Source: Citrobacter koseri (GTDB lineage: Bacteria > Pseudomonadota > Gammaproteobacteria > Enterobacterales > Enterobacteriaceae). From it: 64,000 nt of DNA. Under the pieces are notes generated by a model. The model had not been told where the DNA came from, ran no database searches, and saw only the letters and a list, made by a program, of their open reading frames with translations. Below, piece by piece: positions 11,150-21,326 of this stretch (position 1 is its first letter; each line of letters starts with the position of its first letter). A program made the position numbers and the translations under genes. The stretch lies in NCBI GenBank assembly GCA_900446925.1, contig UAVY01000004.1, positions 310,001-374,000 of the forward strand, in the 5' to 3' direction.

Positions 11150-11905
11150 TCCTGCGCGCGCAGGCGAACGGTGGTCAGCCGGGGTCTCCCTGGCTGGTTT
11201 TCCTGCATGGATTTTTCCGGTGATTGCCGGGAATGGCAGCAGATCGGTGAGCAGTTTCCCGACTTTTCGCGCCTGTATATCGACTTGCCTGGTCACGGCG
11301 ATTCTGCCGATATTCGTGTCAGCGGTTTTGCTGATGTGTGCGACTTATTGCGTAACACATTATTTAGTTACAACATACTTAAATACTGGCTGGTCGGCTA
11401 CTCGCTCGGCGGCAGAGTGGCGATGATGGCGGCGTGCCAGACTCTGCCGGGTCTTTGCGGGCTGGTGGTTGAAGGCGGCCACCCGGGACTGCAACGCGAG
11501 GCCGAGCGTGACGCGCGCCGACTGTCTGACGGTCGTTGGGCGGCGCGCTTTCGCCGTGAACCGCTGCGCGACGTGTTTACTGACTGGTATCAGCAGCCCA
11601 GTTTTCGCTTCGCTGGATGCTTCGCAAAGAGAGGCATTAGTCACGCTGCGCAGCCAGAACAATGGCGAAACGCTGGCGCGATGCTGGAGGCAACCTCGCT
11701 TGCCGTACAGCCTGATTTACGCGCGCGGCTAAATGCGCGCACATTTCCGTTTTATTATTTATGTGGTGAACGCGACAGCAAATTCCGCGCGCTGGCGGCG
11801 GAGTTGTCTGTACCTTGCCATATGATTCGTAACGCCGGACACAACGCGCATCGGGAAAACCCCGCAGGCGTGGTGGACAGTCTGGCTCAGATTCTGCGTC
11901 TCTGA
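11146..11905 (+). CDS. menH: SHCHC synthase MenH (alpha/beta hydrolase fold)
   Basis: Eliminates pyruvate from the MenD product. It has the catalytic triad of its family: Ser in [14 protein letters not shown], Asp in CGERDSKF and His in [13 protein letters not shown]. The ATG overlaps the menD stop. Extra bases near 11215 (a T in a T-run) and 11609 (a C), and a loss near 11672, break the frame. Corrected length is 252 residues, as in E. coli. menB begins 14 bp downstream. Confidence 0.94.
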
Positions 11906-11919
11906 CTAAAGGACACACT

Positions 11920-12777
11920 ATGATCTATCCTGATGAAACAATGCTTTACGCACCGGTTGAATGGCACGACTGCTCCGAAGGTTACACGGACATTCGTTAT
12001 GAAAAATCCACCGATGGTATTGCAAAAATCACCATTAACCGTCCACAGGTGCGCAACGCATTCCGTCCTTTGACCGTCAAAGAGATGATCCAGGCGCTGG
12101 CGGATGCCCGGTATGACGACAACGTGGGCGTCATTATTCTGACCGGCGAAGGCGAGAAAGCCTTCTGTGCGGGCGGCGACCAGAAGGTACGCGGCGACTA
12201 CGGCGGATACCAGGATGATTCCGGCGTGCATCACCTGAACGTACTGGATTTCCAGCGCCAGATCCGTACCTGCCCGAAACCGGTCGTGGCGATGGTCGCA
12301 GGGTACTCTATCGGCGGTGGTCACGTACTGCACATGATGTGTGACCTGACCATCGCGGCGGAAAACGCCATCTTCGGCCAGACGGGCCCGAAAGTCGGCT
12401 CCTTCGACGGCGGCTGGGGCGCTTCCTATATGGCGCGTATCGTCGGGCAGAAAAAAGCGCGTGAAATCTGGTTCCTGTGCCGTCAGTACGACGCTAAACA
12501 GGCGTTGGATATGGGGCTGGTCAACACCGTCGTACCGCTGGACTCCCTCGAAAAAGAGACCGTGCGTTGGTGCCGCGAAATGTTGCAGAACAGCCCGATG
12601 GCGCTGCGCTGCCTGAAAGCCGCGCTGAACGCCGACTGCGACGGTCAGGCGGGTCTACAGGAGCTGGCGGGCAACGCCACGATGCTGTTCTACATGACGG
12701 AAGAAGGTCAGGAGGGCCGCAACGCTTTCAACCAGAAACGTCAGCCTGATTTCAGCAAATTCAAACGGAATCCGTAA
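11920..12777 (+). CDS. menB: 1,4-dihydroxy-2-naphthoyl-CoA synthase MenB
   Basis: Intact 285-residue crotonase-fold enzyme that closes the naphthoquinone ring of O-succinylbenzoyl-CoA. Oxyanion-hole and active-site segments are [31 protein letters not shown] and [17 protein letters not shown], where the Asp/Gly loop is diagnostic for MenB. Start ATG follows AAAGGA. The stop overlaps the menC start (TAATG). This is one of the few men genes here without any frame break. Confidence 0.98.
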   Translation: MIYPDETMLYAPVEWHDCSEGYTDIRYEKSTDGIAKITINRPQVRNAFRPLTVKEMIQALADARYDDNVGVIILTGEGEKAFCAGGDQKVRGDYGGYQDDSGVHHLNVLDFQRQIRTCPKPVVAMVAGYSIGGGHVLHMMCDLTIAAENAIFGQTGPKVGSFDGGWGASYMARIVGQKKAREIWFLCRQYDAKQALDMGLVNTVVPLDSLEKETVRWCREMLQNSPMALRCLKAALNADCDGQAGLQELAGNATMLFYMTEEGQEGRNAFNQKRQPDFSKFKRNP

Positions 12778-13742
12778 TGCGTAGCGCGCAGGTGTACCGC
12801 TGGCAGATCCCCATGGACGCGGGGGGTGGTTCTGCGCGACAGGCGGTTAAAAACTCGCGACGGGCTGTATGTCCGTCTGTGCGACGGCGAGCGCGAAGGG
12901 TGGGGGGAGATCTCCCCGCTTCCGGGTTTCAGCCAGGAAACCCTGGAGGAGGCGCAGGCCGCGCTGCTGGACTGGGTTAACGGCTGGCTGCAAGGCCAGT
13001 CAACGTTGCCTGAAGTGCCCTCCGTGGCGTTTGGCGTTAGCTGCGCGCTGGCGGAGGCGGCGGGGACGTTGCCAGAGGCGGCGGATTACCGCGCCGCGCC
13101 GCTGTGTACGGGCGATCCAGACGATCTGGTGCTGCAACTGGCTGATATGCATGGCGAGAAAGTCGCCAAGATCAAAGTCGGTCTGTACGAAGCGGTACGC
13201 GACGGAATGGTGGTCAACCTGCTGCTGGAGGCGGTTCCCGATCTGCATCTGCGTCTGGATGCCAATCGCGCCTGGACGCCGCTGAAAGCGCAGCAGTTCG
13301 CGAAATACGTCAACCCGGACTACCGTGCCCGCATCGCCTTCCTCGAAGAACCGTGTAAAACCCGCGACGACTCCCGCGCTTTTGCGCGTGAAACCGGGAT
13401 TGCGATTGCCTGGGATGAAAGTCTGCGTGAAGACGATTTTGTCTTTGCGGCGGAAGCGGGCGTCAGCGCGGTGGTCATCAAACCGACGCTCACCGGAAGC
13501 CTGGAAAAGGTTCGCGAGCAGGTACAGGCCGCGCATACGCTGGGACTGACGGCGGTGATCAGCTCTTCCATCGAGTCGAGCCTCGGCTTAACGCAACTGG
13601 CGCGTATTGCCGCGTGGCTGACGCCGCAGACCATTCCGGGGTCTGGATACGCTAAGCCTGATGCAAACCCAGCAGGTGCGCCGCTGGCCGGGCAGCGCTT
13701 TTGCCGTGTGTTAGCGACGATGCGCTGGAACGGCTGCTATGA
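12777..13742 (+). CDS. menC: o-Succinylbenzoate synthase MenC
   Basis: Enolase-superfamily dehydratase making o-succinylbenzoate. Catalytic and metal residues can be seen: the Lys of AKIKVGLYE, Asp of LRLDANRAW, Glu of [11 protein letters not shown], Asp of WDESLRED and Lys of VIKPTLTGS. Extra bases near 12827 (G-run), 13640 (G-run) and in the last 50 bp put the frame out. Removing three gives 320 residues, as in E. coli. The stop TGA at 13740 overlaps the ATG proposed for menE. Confidence 0.93.
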
Positions 13743-15164
13743 GCCTCCGGGAAATGCCCGATAGCGCAAGCGTATCGGGCCTCCAGCCGTCATCTTTTAA
13801 TGACTGGCCGTGGCGTCACTGGCGGCAGGTACGGGGAGATGCGCCTGCCTTACGCCTTAATGATGAAGTGCTAAGCTGGTGCACACTCTGTACCCGTATT
13901 GACGCGCTGGCGAGCGGTTTTGCCGCTCAGGGTGTCTCTGGAAGGCTGCGGTGTGATGCTGCGCGCCTGGAATCATCCGCAAACGCTGCTGGCCTGGCTG
14001 GCTTTACTGCAATGCGGGCAAGAATCCTGCCGGTTAACCCGCAGCTTCCGCAACCGCTGCTCGACGCGCTGCTGCCGGACTTAACGCTCCCGGTTTGCTT
14101 TTGCTGCTGGAGGGGGGAGAATACCCTTCCCGGCGTTGCAACCGCTGCAAATGCAGCAGGAGGCAGGCGAACACGCCGCAGACTGGCAGCCGACGCGGCT
14201 GAGTTCAATGACGCTGACCTCTGGCTCAACCGGATTACCCAAGGCCGCAGTGCATACCTGCCAGGCGCATCTGGCCAGCGCGGAAGGGGTGGCTGTCCCT
14301 GATGCCGTTTGCCGATGGGGATGACTGGCTGTTATCGCTGCCGCTGTTTCACGTTTCCGGCCAGGGCATTATGTGGCGCTGGTTGTTTGCGGGCGCCCGA
14401 ATGACCCGTGCGTGAGAAGCAGCCGCTGGGAAGCAATGCTGCAAGGGTGTACGCATGCGTCTCTGGTTCCCACTCAGGCTGTGGCGGCTGCTGGAGAATC
14501 CGGCATCGGTAACGTTGAAAGCGGTACTGCTGGGGCGGCGCGGCTATCCCGGTTGAACTGACGGAGCAGGCTCGCGCGCAGGGTATTCGCTGCTGGTGCG
14601 GTTATGGCCTGACGGAATTTGCCTCGACGGTGTGCGCGAAAGAAGCCGACGGCCTGGGCGATGTCGGCGCGGCGTTACCGGGGCGGGAAGTCCGAATCGT
14701 GAATGACGAAGTCTGGGCTGCGCGCTGCCAGCATGGCGGAAGGCTACTGGCGCGACGGTAAGCTGATCCCGCTGGTGAACGGCGAAGGCTGGTTCGCCAC
14801 CCGCGATCGCGGCGAACTGAACGACGGTAAGCTGACGATTGCCGGTCGGCTGGATAATCTGTTCTTCAGTGGCGGAGAAGGCATTCAGCCGGAAGAGGTG
14901 GAACGCGTTATCTCGGCGCATCCACATGTTCTACAGGCGTTCGTGGTGCCGGTAGAGGACAGGGAGTTCGGCCATCGTCCGGTGGCGGTGGTGGAATATG
15001 ATGCGCAGGCCGGAGATGTCGATCTCGCGGAATGGGTGAAAGACAAGCTGGCGCGTTTTCAGCAGCCGGTACGCTGGTTGACGTTGCCATCAGTGCTGAA
15101 AAACGGCGGGATCAAAGTTTCGCGCCGGGCATTGCAGGAGTGGGTGCGCGCTAACCGTCCGTAA
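13739..15164 (+). CDS. menE: o-Succinylbenzoate-CoA ligase MenE (start uncertain)
   Basis: ANL-family ligase that activates o-succinylbenzoate with CoA and ATP. Signature pieces are [18 protein letters not shown] (phosphate loop), [49 protein letters not shown] and a C-terminal [15 protein letters not shown]. At least six single-base changes split it, so exact length cannot be read. The ATG at 13739 couples to the menC stop, but a REP-like hairpin at 13755-13779 then lies inside the gene. The family start ([13 protein letters not shown]) is about 24 codons later, so the true start may be near 13791. It is the last men gene and converges on the catalase. Confidence 0.88.
13755..13779. repeat. 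REP-like hairpin at the menC-menE junction
   Basis: GCCCGATAGCGC followed by a reverse copy GCGTATCGGGC. It lies just after the menC stop. Its presence suggests that the functional menE start is downstream of it. Confidence 0.6.
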
Positions 15165-15173
15165 TGTAAGCAA

Positions 15174-15195
15174 CACGGGAGCCGCAGCTCCCGTG
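15174..15195. terminator. Inverted repeat between menE and catalase gene
   Basis: A perfect 9-bp stem (CACGGGAGC / GCTCCCGTG) with a CGCA loop lies between two convergent genes. There is no clear T-run on either side, so it may work weakly or be a Rho-assisted stop. Confidence 0.55.
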
Positions 15196-15202
15196 GAAAC
15201 GG

Positions 15203-16653
15203 TTATTTCGCTTCTTTTAACGCCCGCAGGGCAGCGGCGACGCCCGCGCCATAGTCAGGATGAACGTCGCTAAACAAGCCAATCTGACGCTGCTGAATAA
15301 ATTCTGGCACATCTTTCATGTCGCCGGCGATGCGCGCGAACATACGCTGATGTTCTTCATCACTCAGCAACTCATACAGCTTACGCGGCTGGCTGAAGTA
15401 GTCCGTATCTTCCCGGTGATCCCAGTGCGCGGCAGCGCCTTCGACAGAGAGCGGCGGTTCGCTGAAATCAGGCTGTTCCTGGAAGACGCCAAAGCTGTTT
15501 GGCTCATAGGTTGGGCCGTTGCCGCTGTTGCCGTCCACCCGCATCGCGCCGTCACGATGGTAGTTATGGAACGGGCAGCGCGGGGCGTTGACCGGGATCT
15601 GCTGATGGTTAACGCCCAGACGATAGCGGTGCGCATCGCCATAGGAGAAGAGACGCCCCTGCAACATACGGTCAGGGGAGAAGCTAATCCCCGGTACGAC
15701 GTTCGCCGGATTCATCGCCACCTGTTCCACTTCGGAGAAATAGTTTTCCGGGTTGCGGTTCAGTTCCAGCACGCCGACTTCAATCAGCGGGTAATCGCCG
15801 TGCGGCCATACTTTGGTCAGATCAAACGGGTTGTACGGCACCTGCGAGGCTTCGGCTTCCGGCATGATCTGCACGTAGAATTTCCAGCGGGGGAAGTTGC
15901 CCTGTTCAATGGCGTTGTACAGGTCGCGTTGAGAGCTTTCGCGATCGTCCGCCACCAGGCGTTTCGCTTCGTCATCCATCAGGTTGGCGATGCCCTGCTG
16001 CGATTTCAGATGGAATTTCACCCAGAAACGTTCGTTGTCGCTGTTGATAAAAGCTGGAATGTGTGGCTACCGAAACCGTGCATAGTACGGTAAGAGAAAG
16101 GCAAACCCCGGTCGCTAAAGTCGATAGTCAACTGGTGCAGCGATTCCGGCTGATGGGAGAAAAAGTCCCATTTGTAGGTCGGATTGCGCAGGTTGGTGCG
16201 TGGGTCGCGCTTCACGACATGGTTCAGATCCGGGAATTTCAGCGGATCGCGCAGATAGAAAACGGGCGTGTTGTTACCCACCAGATCCCAGTTGCCCTCT
16301 TCAGTGTAAAACTTGATCGCAAACCCGCGAATATCGCGCTCGGCATCCGCCGCGCCGCGCTCTCCCGCCACGGTGGAAAAACCGCAGGAACAGATCCGTT
16401 TTTTTACCGGGCTCCGAAAAGATTTTTGCGCGAGTGTAACGTGAAATATCGTGCGTGACGGTGAAGGTGCCGTACGCGCCTGAGCCTTTGGCATGCATAC
16501 GGCGTTCAGGGATCACTTCACGATCGAAGTGGGCCAGTTTTTCCAGGAACCAGATGTCCTGTAGCAGCATGGGGCCGCGCGGGCCTGCGGTTGCAACGTT
16601 GTTATTATGGGCGACAGGCATGCCTGCTGCGGTGGTGAGTCCTTTTTGCTCAT
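15203..16653 (-). CDS. Small-subunit haem catalase (clade 3, KatA-like)
   Basis: Monofunctional catalase that dismutates hydrogen peroxide in the cytoplasm. Distal-side residues are in [15 protein letters not shown] (His) and [11 protein letters not shown] (Asn). The proximal haem ligand motif is [14 protein letters not shown] (Tyr). Length is about 483 residues, typical of the small-subunit class and unlike KatE or KatG. The start [14 protein letters not shown] is recovered if one A is restored near 16640. Other breaks are near 16383 and 16040. E. coli K-12 has no such gene here: menE there is followed by pmrD and the arn genes. It is divergent from yfaZ. Confidence 0.92.
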
Positions 16654-16925
16654 CTTTATCTCCCGACGATCGTTAGAAAAATGTTTAATTTCCGTTTAAT
16701 TTCGGAAACTAATGTAGAAAATATTTGTGAATGAAATATTGATCTCGGGCAATGACTGCTGCGCTAACCGCCTCTTCTTGTAACGTTTAATAAACCTGAA
16801 AGGTAGTGTTTAGTTACAATATGTTATTAGATCGCTTTTTTAGCTCATTGATTCTGTTGCGCCTGGCAGTACAATCCTGCGGTTTTGGGGTCTTTTGTTT
16901 ATTTCTTTGCTGGAAAGGGGTAAAA
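16654..16925. promoter_or_regulatory. Divergent promoter region, catalase / yfaZ
   Basis: A 272-bp AT-rich gap between two outward-reading genes must hold both promoters. I see no operator I can name with confidence. An OxyR site for the catalase would be plausible but is not evident to the eye. Confidence 0.45.
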
Positions 16926-17470
16926 ATGAAAAAAAGCATTTTATTAGGCGTTGCCGGACTGTTGTTCGCTTCTGCATCGGCGAATGCGATGAGCATTAGC
17001 GGCCAGGCGGGTAAAGATTACACCAACGTTGGCGTAGGTTTCGGTACTGAATCCACCGGGCTGGCGTTGAGCGGCAACTGGATGCATAACGACGACGACG
17101 GCGACGCTGCTGGCGTGGGGCTCGGCCTGAATATTCCGCTTGGGCCGCTGCTGGCAACGGTTGGTGGGAAAGGCGTTTATACCAATCCGAACGACGGCGA
17201 TGAAGGCTATGCGGCGGCGGTAGGCGGCGGGTTACAGTGGAAAATCGGCGACAGCTTCCGTCTGTTTGGCGAGTATTACTACTCTCCAGATTCACTGTCC
17301 AGCGGCATCGACAGCTATGAAAGAAGCCAATGCCGGAGCGCGCTTTACCATTATGCGTCCGCTGAGCATTGAAGCGGGCTATCGCTATCTGAACCTGGCG
17401 GGTAAAGACGGCAACCGTGACAACGCGATTGGCCGATGGCCCGTACGTCGGCGTTAACGCCAGCTTCTGA
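16926..17470 (+). CDS. yfaZ: YfaZ-family outer membrane protein
   Basis: Small predicted beta-barrel or porin-like protein. It starts MKKSILLGVAGLLFASASANA, a clear signal peptide cleaved after ANA. The rest has alternating polar/hydrophobic strands rich in Gly and Asp, such as GKDYTNVGVGFGTESTGLALS, and should end in ...GVNASF with a C-terminal Phe. Two extra bases, near 17323 and 17429, break the frame. Corrected length is 180 residues, the E. coli length. An in-frame upstream extension from 16806 is rejected because it would bury the signal peptide. Function is not known. Confidence 0.9.
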
Positions 17471-17606
17471 TTTTCGGGCGCGGCATCCGTCGCGCCGTTT
17501 CCTGTATGCTATCGCTTTCTTTCCCGGTTCGTTTCCTCTGAGTTTCTTACTCCGCCCCAGCGGGCTTTGCGTTATAGTGTTTTCATCATAGAAGCAGGAG
17601 AACACG

Positions 17607-18807
17607 ATGTTAAACGTGGAGATGTTATCCACCGGGGATGAAGTGTTGCACGGGCAAATCGTCGACACGAATGCCGCCTGGCTGGCCGATTTTTTCTTTA
17701 ATCAGGGGGTTGCCGTTATCACGCCGAAATACGGTGGGAGATAATCTGGATGCGCTGGTCGCCATTTTACGCGAACGTAGCGAACATGCTGACGTGCTGA
17801 TTGTGAATGGCGGTCTGGGGCCGACCAGCGATGATTTAAGCGCGCTGGCCGCCGCCACGGCGAAAGGTGAAGGTCTGGTGCTTCATGACGCGTGGCTGGG
17901 CTGAGATGGAGCGTTTTTTCCATGAGCGTGGACGGGTTATGGCGCCGAGTAACCGCAAGCAGGCAGAACTGCCCGCCAGCGCCGAGTTTATTAATAACCC
18001 GGTTGGCACCGCCTGTGGGTTTGCGGTGAAGCTAAATCGCTGCCTGATGTTCTTTACCCCGGGCGTTCCGTCTGAATTTAAGGTGATGGTCGAGCATGAA
18101 ATTATGCCGCGTCTGCGTGCGCGTTTTGCGCTTCCTGAACCGCCGGTTTGTCTGGCGACTCACCACGTTTGGACGTTCGGAAAGCGATCTGGCGCAGAGC
18201 CTCGATTCGCTGCCGCTACCGGCGGGCGTGACGATGGGATATCGCTCTTCAATGCCGATTATTGAACTGAAACTCACCGGCTCGGATGCGCAGCGGGACG
18301 CGATGCTGGCGCTATGGCCGGAGGTGAAGCGGGTGGCAGGGCAGAACCTGATTTTTGAAGGGACGGAAGGACTGCCTGCGCAAATCGCCCGTTGTTTGCA
18401 GACGCGCCAGCTCAGCCTGACGCTCAGCGAACAGTTCACCAGCGGGCTGCTGGCTTTGCAGCTTTCCCGTGCGAATGCGCCGATTCTTGCCAGCGAAGTG
18501 GTGCCTTCCCAGGAAGAGACGCTGGCTCAGACCGCGCACTGGACGACAGAGCGACGGAGCAACCACTACGCCGGACTGGCGCTGGCGGTATCCGGGCTGG
18601 AAAACGATCACCTTAATTTCGCGCTGGCGACGCCGGATGGGACATTTGCCCTGCGCGTGCATTTCAGCGCCAGCCGCTACAGTCTGGCGGTGCGGCAGGA
18701 AGTTTGCGCCATGGATGGCGCTGAATATGGTGCGTCGGTGGTTAAACGGTCAGGATATTGCCAGTGAACATGGCTGGATTGAGGTGGTGGAGTCGTTAAC
18801 CCTGTAG
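17607..18807 (+). CDS. yfaY: CinA-like protein YfaY
   Basis: Homologue of the CinA competence/damage family. The N-terminal MoaB/MogA-type domain shows [19 protein letters not shown] and [15 protein letters not shown]. The C-terminal half contains [15 protein letters not shown] and [20 protein letters not shown], as in the nicotinamide-nucleotide amidase-like domain. Four extra G bases break the frame near 17709, 17901, 18163 and 18717. Removing them gives about 398 residues, close to E. coli YfaY. Enzyme activity is not established for this paralogue. It is followed by a REP element and then the convergent glpC. Confidence 0.9.
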
Positions 18808-18870
18808 CCTGATGGCGCTGCGCTTATCGGGCCTGCCGTGGTTTGCAGGCCCGATAAGACGTTAACGCGC
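18807..18870. repeat. REP pair between yfaY and glpC
   Basis: GCCTGATGGCGCTGCGCTTATCGGGC is followed by an inverted CAGGCCCGATAAG unit, in the gap between two convergent genes. Confidence 0.8.
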
Positions 18871-20065
18871 TTAACCTAATGCCTGGGCAAGCAGGGTAAT
18901 CGGATGTTTCGCAGCGTTTGCTTGTCGACATCTCAATTTGCCACTTACAGGTTTCACAGTCCGGTCACCACAATATCCGCGCCGCTCTCTTCAATCTGGC
19001 GGAACAGCGGGGCGCCGATGGATTGCGAGGTGGGGTAGTTTTCCTTTTTAAAACCGTAGGTTCCGGCAATCCCACAGCACTGGGAGTCCAGCACGGTCAG
19101 TTCCAGACCTGGGATCTGGCGCAGCAACTCCAGCGTATAGAGCGTCCAGCCCATCTTCTCCATATGGCACGGCGTATGGTAAACCACCTTCAGCGGTAAT
19201 TTTTTTCAGCGGCAGCGTCTGGCCTGCATCGATCTTACGCCACAGCCAACGGGTCGCGAGTTCGATATGCTCACGCAGCCCGCTGTTATCCACGTCCAGC
19301 ACTTCCGGGTATTCATCACGCAGGGCAAAGGTGCAGGTTGATGAGGTTGCGATAACCGGAATGCCTTTTACGCCAATCGCTTCTCTGAGCGACGCCACAT
19401 TGCTCACCGCCTGCTTGCGCGCTTTATCGGTAAAACCGTTGGCGATCAGCGGCACGCCGCAACACTTCTCTTTACTTAACAACTGCACGCCGGTGCCCAT
19501 TGCGTTTAGGACGTTAATTAAATCCTTACCGAGCTGCGGATGGTTGTAATTGACGAAGCAGCCGTGGAAGAAGGCGACCTGATCTTTGTACTGCGCCTGC
19601 TGTGCCGCAACGCTGCGATACCAGCGGCGGAAGGTGCCGAAGGAGTATTTCGGCAGCGTACGGCGATGGTCGATCTTCAACGCATAGTCGAGCAACTGAC
19701 GAACCGGTTTCAGCGACGTCGCGGTATTGACGACCGGGGCGAACGGCGTAGAGACGCTGCCCATTAAATCGGTGTGGCTTAAGATAAAGTTGCGCAGCGA
19801 CGGGCGCGAAGTGTCATATCTGGCGCGCGCACGCTGGATGATATCGCCAATTTTAACGTCTGACGGGCAGGCCACTTCGCAGCGTTTGCAGTTAATGCAG
19901 TATTTCAGCGCATCGTCGTACAGCGCGCCGTCTTTCAGGCGCAGGCGCTCGCCGTCCGGCCCTGCCTGTTTGGGGGCCCGGATAGCCAGGATTCACCCGG
20001 CTGACCGGGCAGGCGGTGGTGCACACCGTGCATTTGATACAACTCTCGAAACTCGTATCGCTCAT
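18871..20065 (-). CDS. glpC: Anaerobic glycerol-3-phosphate dehydrogenase subunit C
   Basis: Iron-sulfur membrane-linking subunit of GlpABC, which oxidises glycerol-3-phosphate and passes electrons to menaquinone. N-terminal [4Fe-4S] motifs [13 protein letters not shown] and [10 protein letters not shown] are present. Two CCG motifs follow, [14 protein letters not shown] and [13 protein letters not shown]. Start ATG at 20065 overlaps the glpB stop (ATGA). Several single-base gains, for example near 18957, 19200 and 19970, split the frame. Overall length fits the 396-residue family. It is the last gene of glpABC. Confidence 0.93.
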
Positions 20066-21326
20066 TGCTGACCTCCTGCACGTTCTGCAATGTGACGTGC
20101 GGCGTGTAAGGCGCTGACTGCGCATACGCCGCCTCCGCATCCCTGGGCTATCGGATCGAATCCGCCGAGCACCGAGCCGATGGCAAACAGATTTTCTACG
20201 GTCTGCCCCGCCAGTGAGGGGCGCAGCGCATCATCGGTCGTGACGCCAAACTGCTGCCAGGGTTTGCGCATCAAAGAAATCACGCTGATACCATTCGGCG
20301 CGGGTGGCCGTTTGCTGAACGTCCAGTCCCATAATGGGTTCGCGAATACCGTCGCGTTCGGCGACCAGGCCGCTGCTGAAGAAGCTGCCGCTGGCGAGTA
20401 CCGCAAAGCGCGGGCGCAGAGGAATGTCGGCATGGTTGCGGGTCCAGACTTCGCTCACGACGCCGTTACGGCAGGTCACTTTTTTCACCTCGTCGCCCGG
20501 CATCCAGATCCCGCCCTGACGAACAAACTGGCGCTGCAACGCGATTGTGCAGGCGAATGCCCGGCACAGAAGGCGGCAGCGTCGGCAGCAAATTCAGCGA
20601 GCAGGGCAGGCGTTCATTGAGCCAGCGCCAGAGGCTGTCATCCGCCAGGCCGAAACAGGCGGGCATGATGATCATGTCGCAGGTTTTTGCTATCGGTAAG
20701 AGCGCGTCGTGGAGCAACGGCCATTTTTCTTCGTTATCGGAGCAAACGCGCAATATTCACCGCACGAAACTCCGTCGGGGTTATCGCGTAATACGTCCAG
20801 CTCAGGCAGGTCGATCTCTGCCGTCTCTACCGTGAGATGGTGCTGACGCAGCGACGCCGCCGCGAGGTGCGCCTGAAAGTCCAGTAAACCGCTGATGCCG
20901 ACGACGCAAATGCGTTGCGCGGCCAGCGGCCAGACGGGCACTTCTGGCGAGCTTAGCCAGGTGGCGCGCAATGTTCCCAACGGCGTGACACGCAGATGCG
21001 ACTGTTGTACATCGCCCTGTAAATGCGCGCCAGACGCTTCCAGCAACGCTTGCGCCTGCTGCGCCAGTTCCAGAACGGTTGACGCGCCAATTGTGGTGTA
21101 AGGGTGCGTCGGCGCTTGTTCGCGTAACGCATTCAGACCTTCAGTGATATTTGTGACGGGCTGACCGTCCGGCAGGGTGCTGAGTAGATCCAGTGAGCCG
21201 GAGGAGAAGTGCAGCGCGCTTTTGGCCGCGAGTGACGATCGCACAGCGCAAACCGGTGTTTTTGCAATTCCAGGCCACACAGTAATCCGGCGAGACCGCC
21301 ACCCATAATGACCGTATCAAATTCAT
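20062..21326 (-). CDS. glpB: Anaerobic glycerol-3-phosphate dehydrogenase subunit B
   Basis: Flavoprotein subunit of GlpABC. The N-terminal dinucleotide fold is [21 protein letters not shown]. Further family pieces are [45 protein letters not shown] and a C-terminal [19 protein letters not shown]. One T is missing just after the start (about 21320). Restoring it gives both an open glpB frame and a proper glpA stop. Further breaks occur near 20270, 20545, 20755 and 21230. Expected length is about 419 residues. The stop overlaps the glpC start. Confidence 0.93.

Noticed and set aside
15260..16093. Open frame antisense to the catalase (plus strand, 277 codons)
   Set aside because: Shadow of a gene with clear haem-ligand motifs on the opposite strand.
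16806..16925. N-terminal extension of yfaZ by 40 residues
   Set aside because: It would precede a perfect signal peptide and is absent from E. coli YfaZ; the GGGGTAAAA ribosome site supports 16926.
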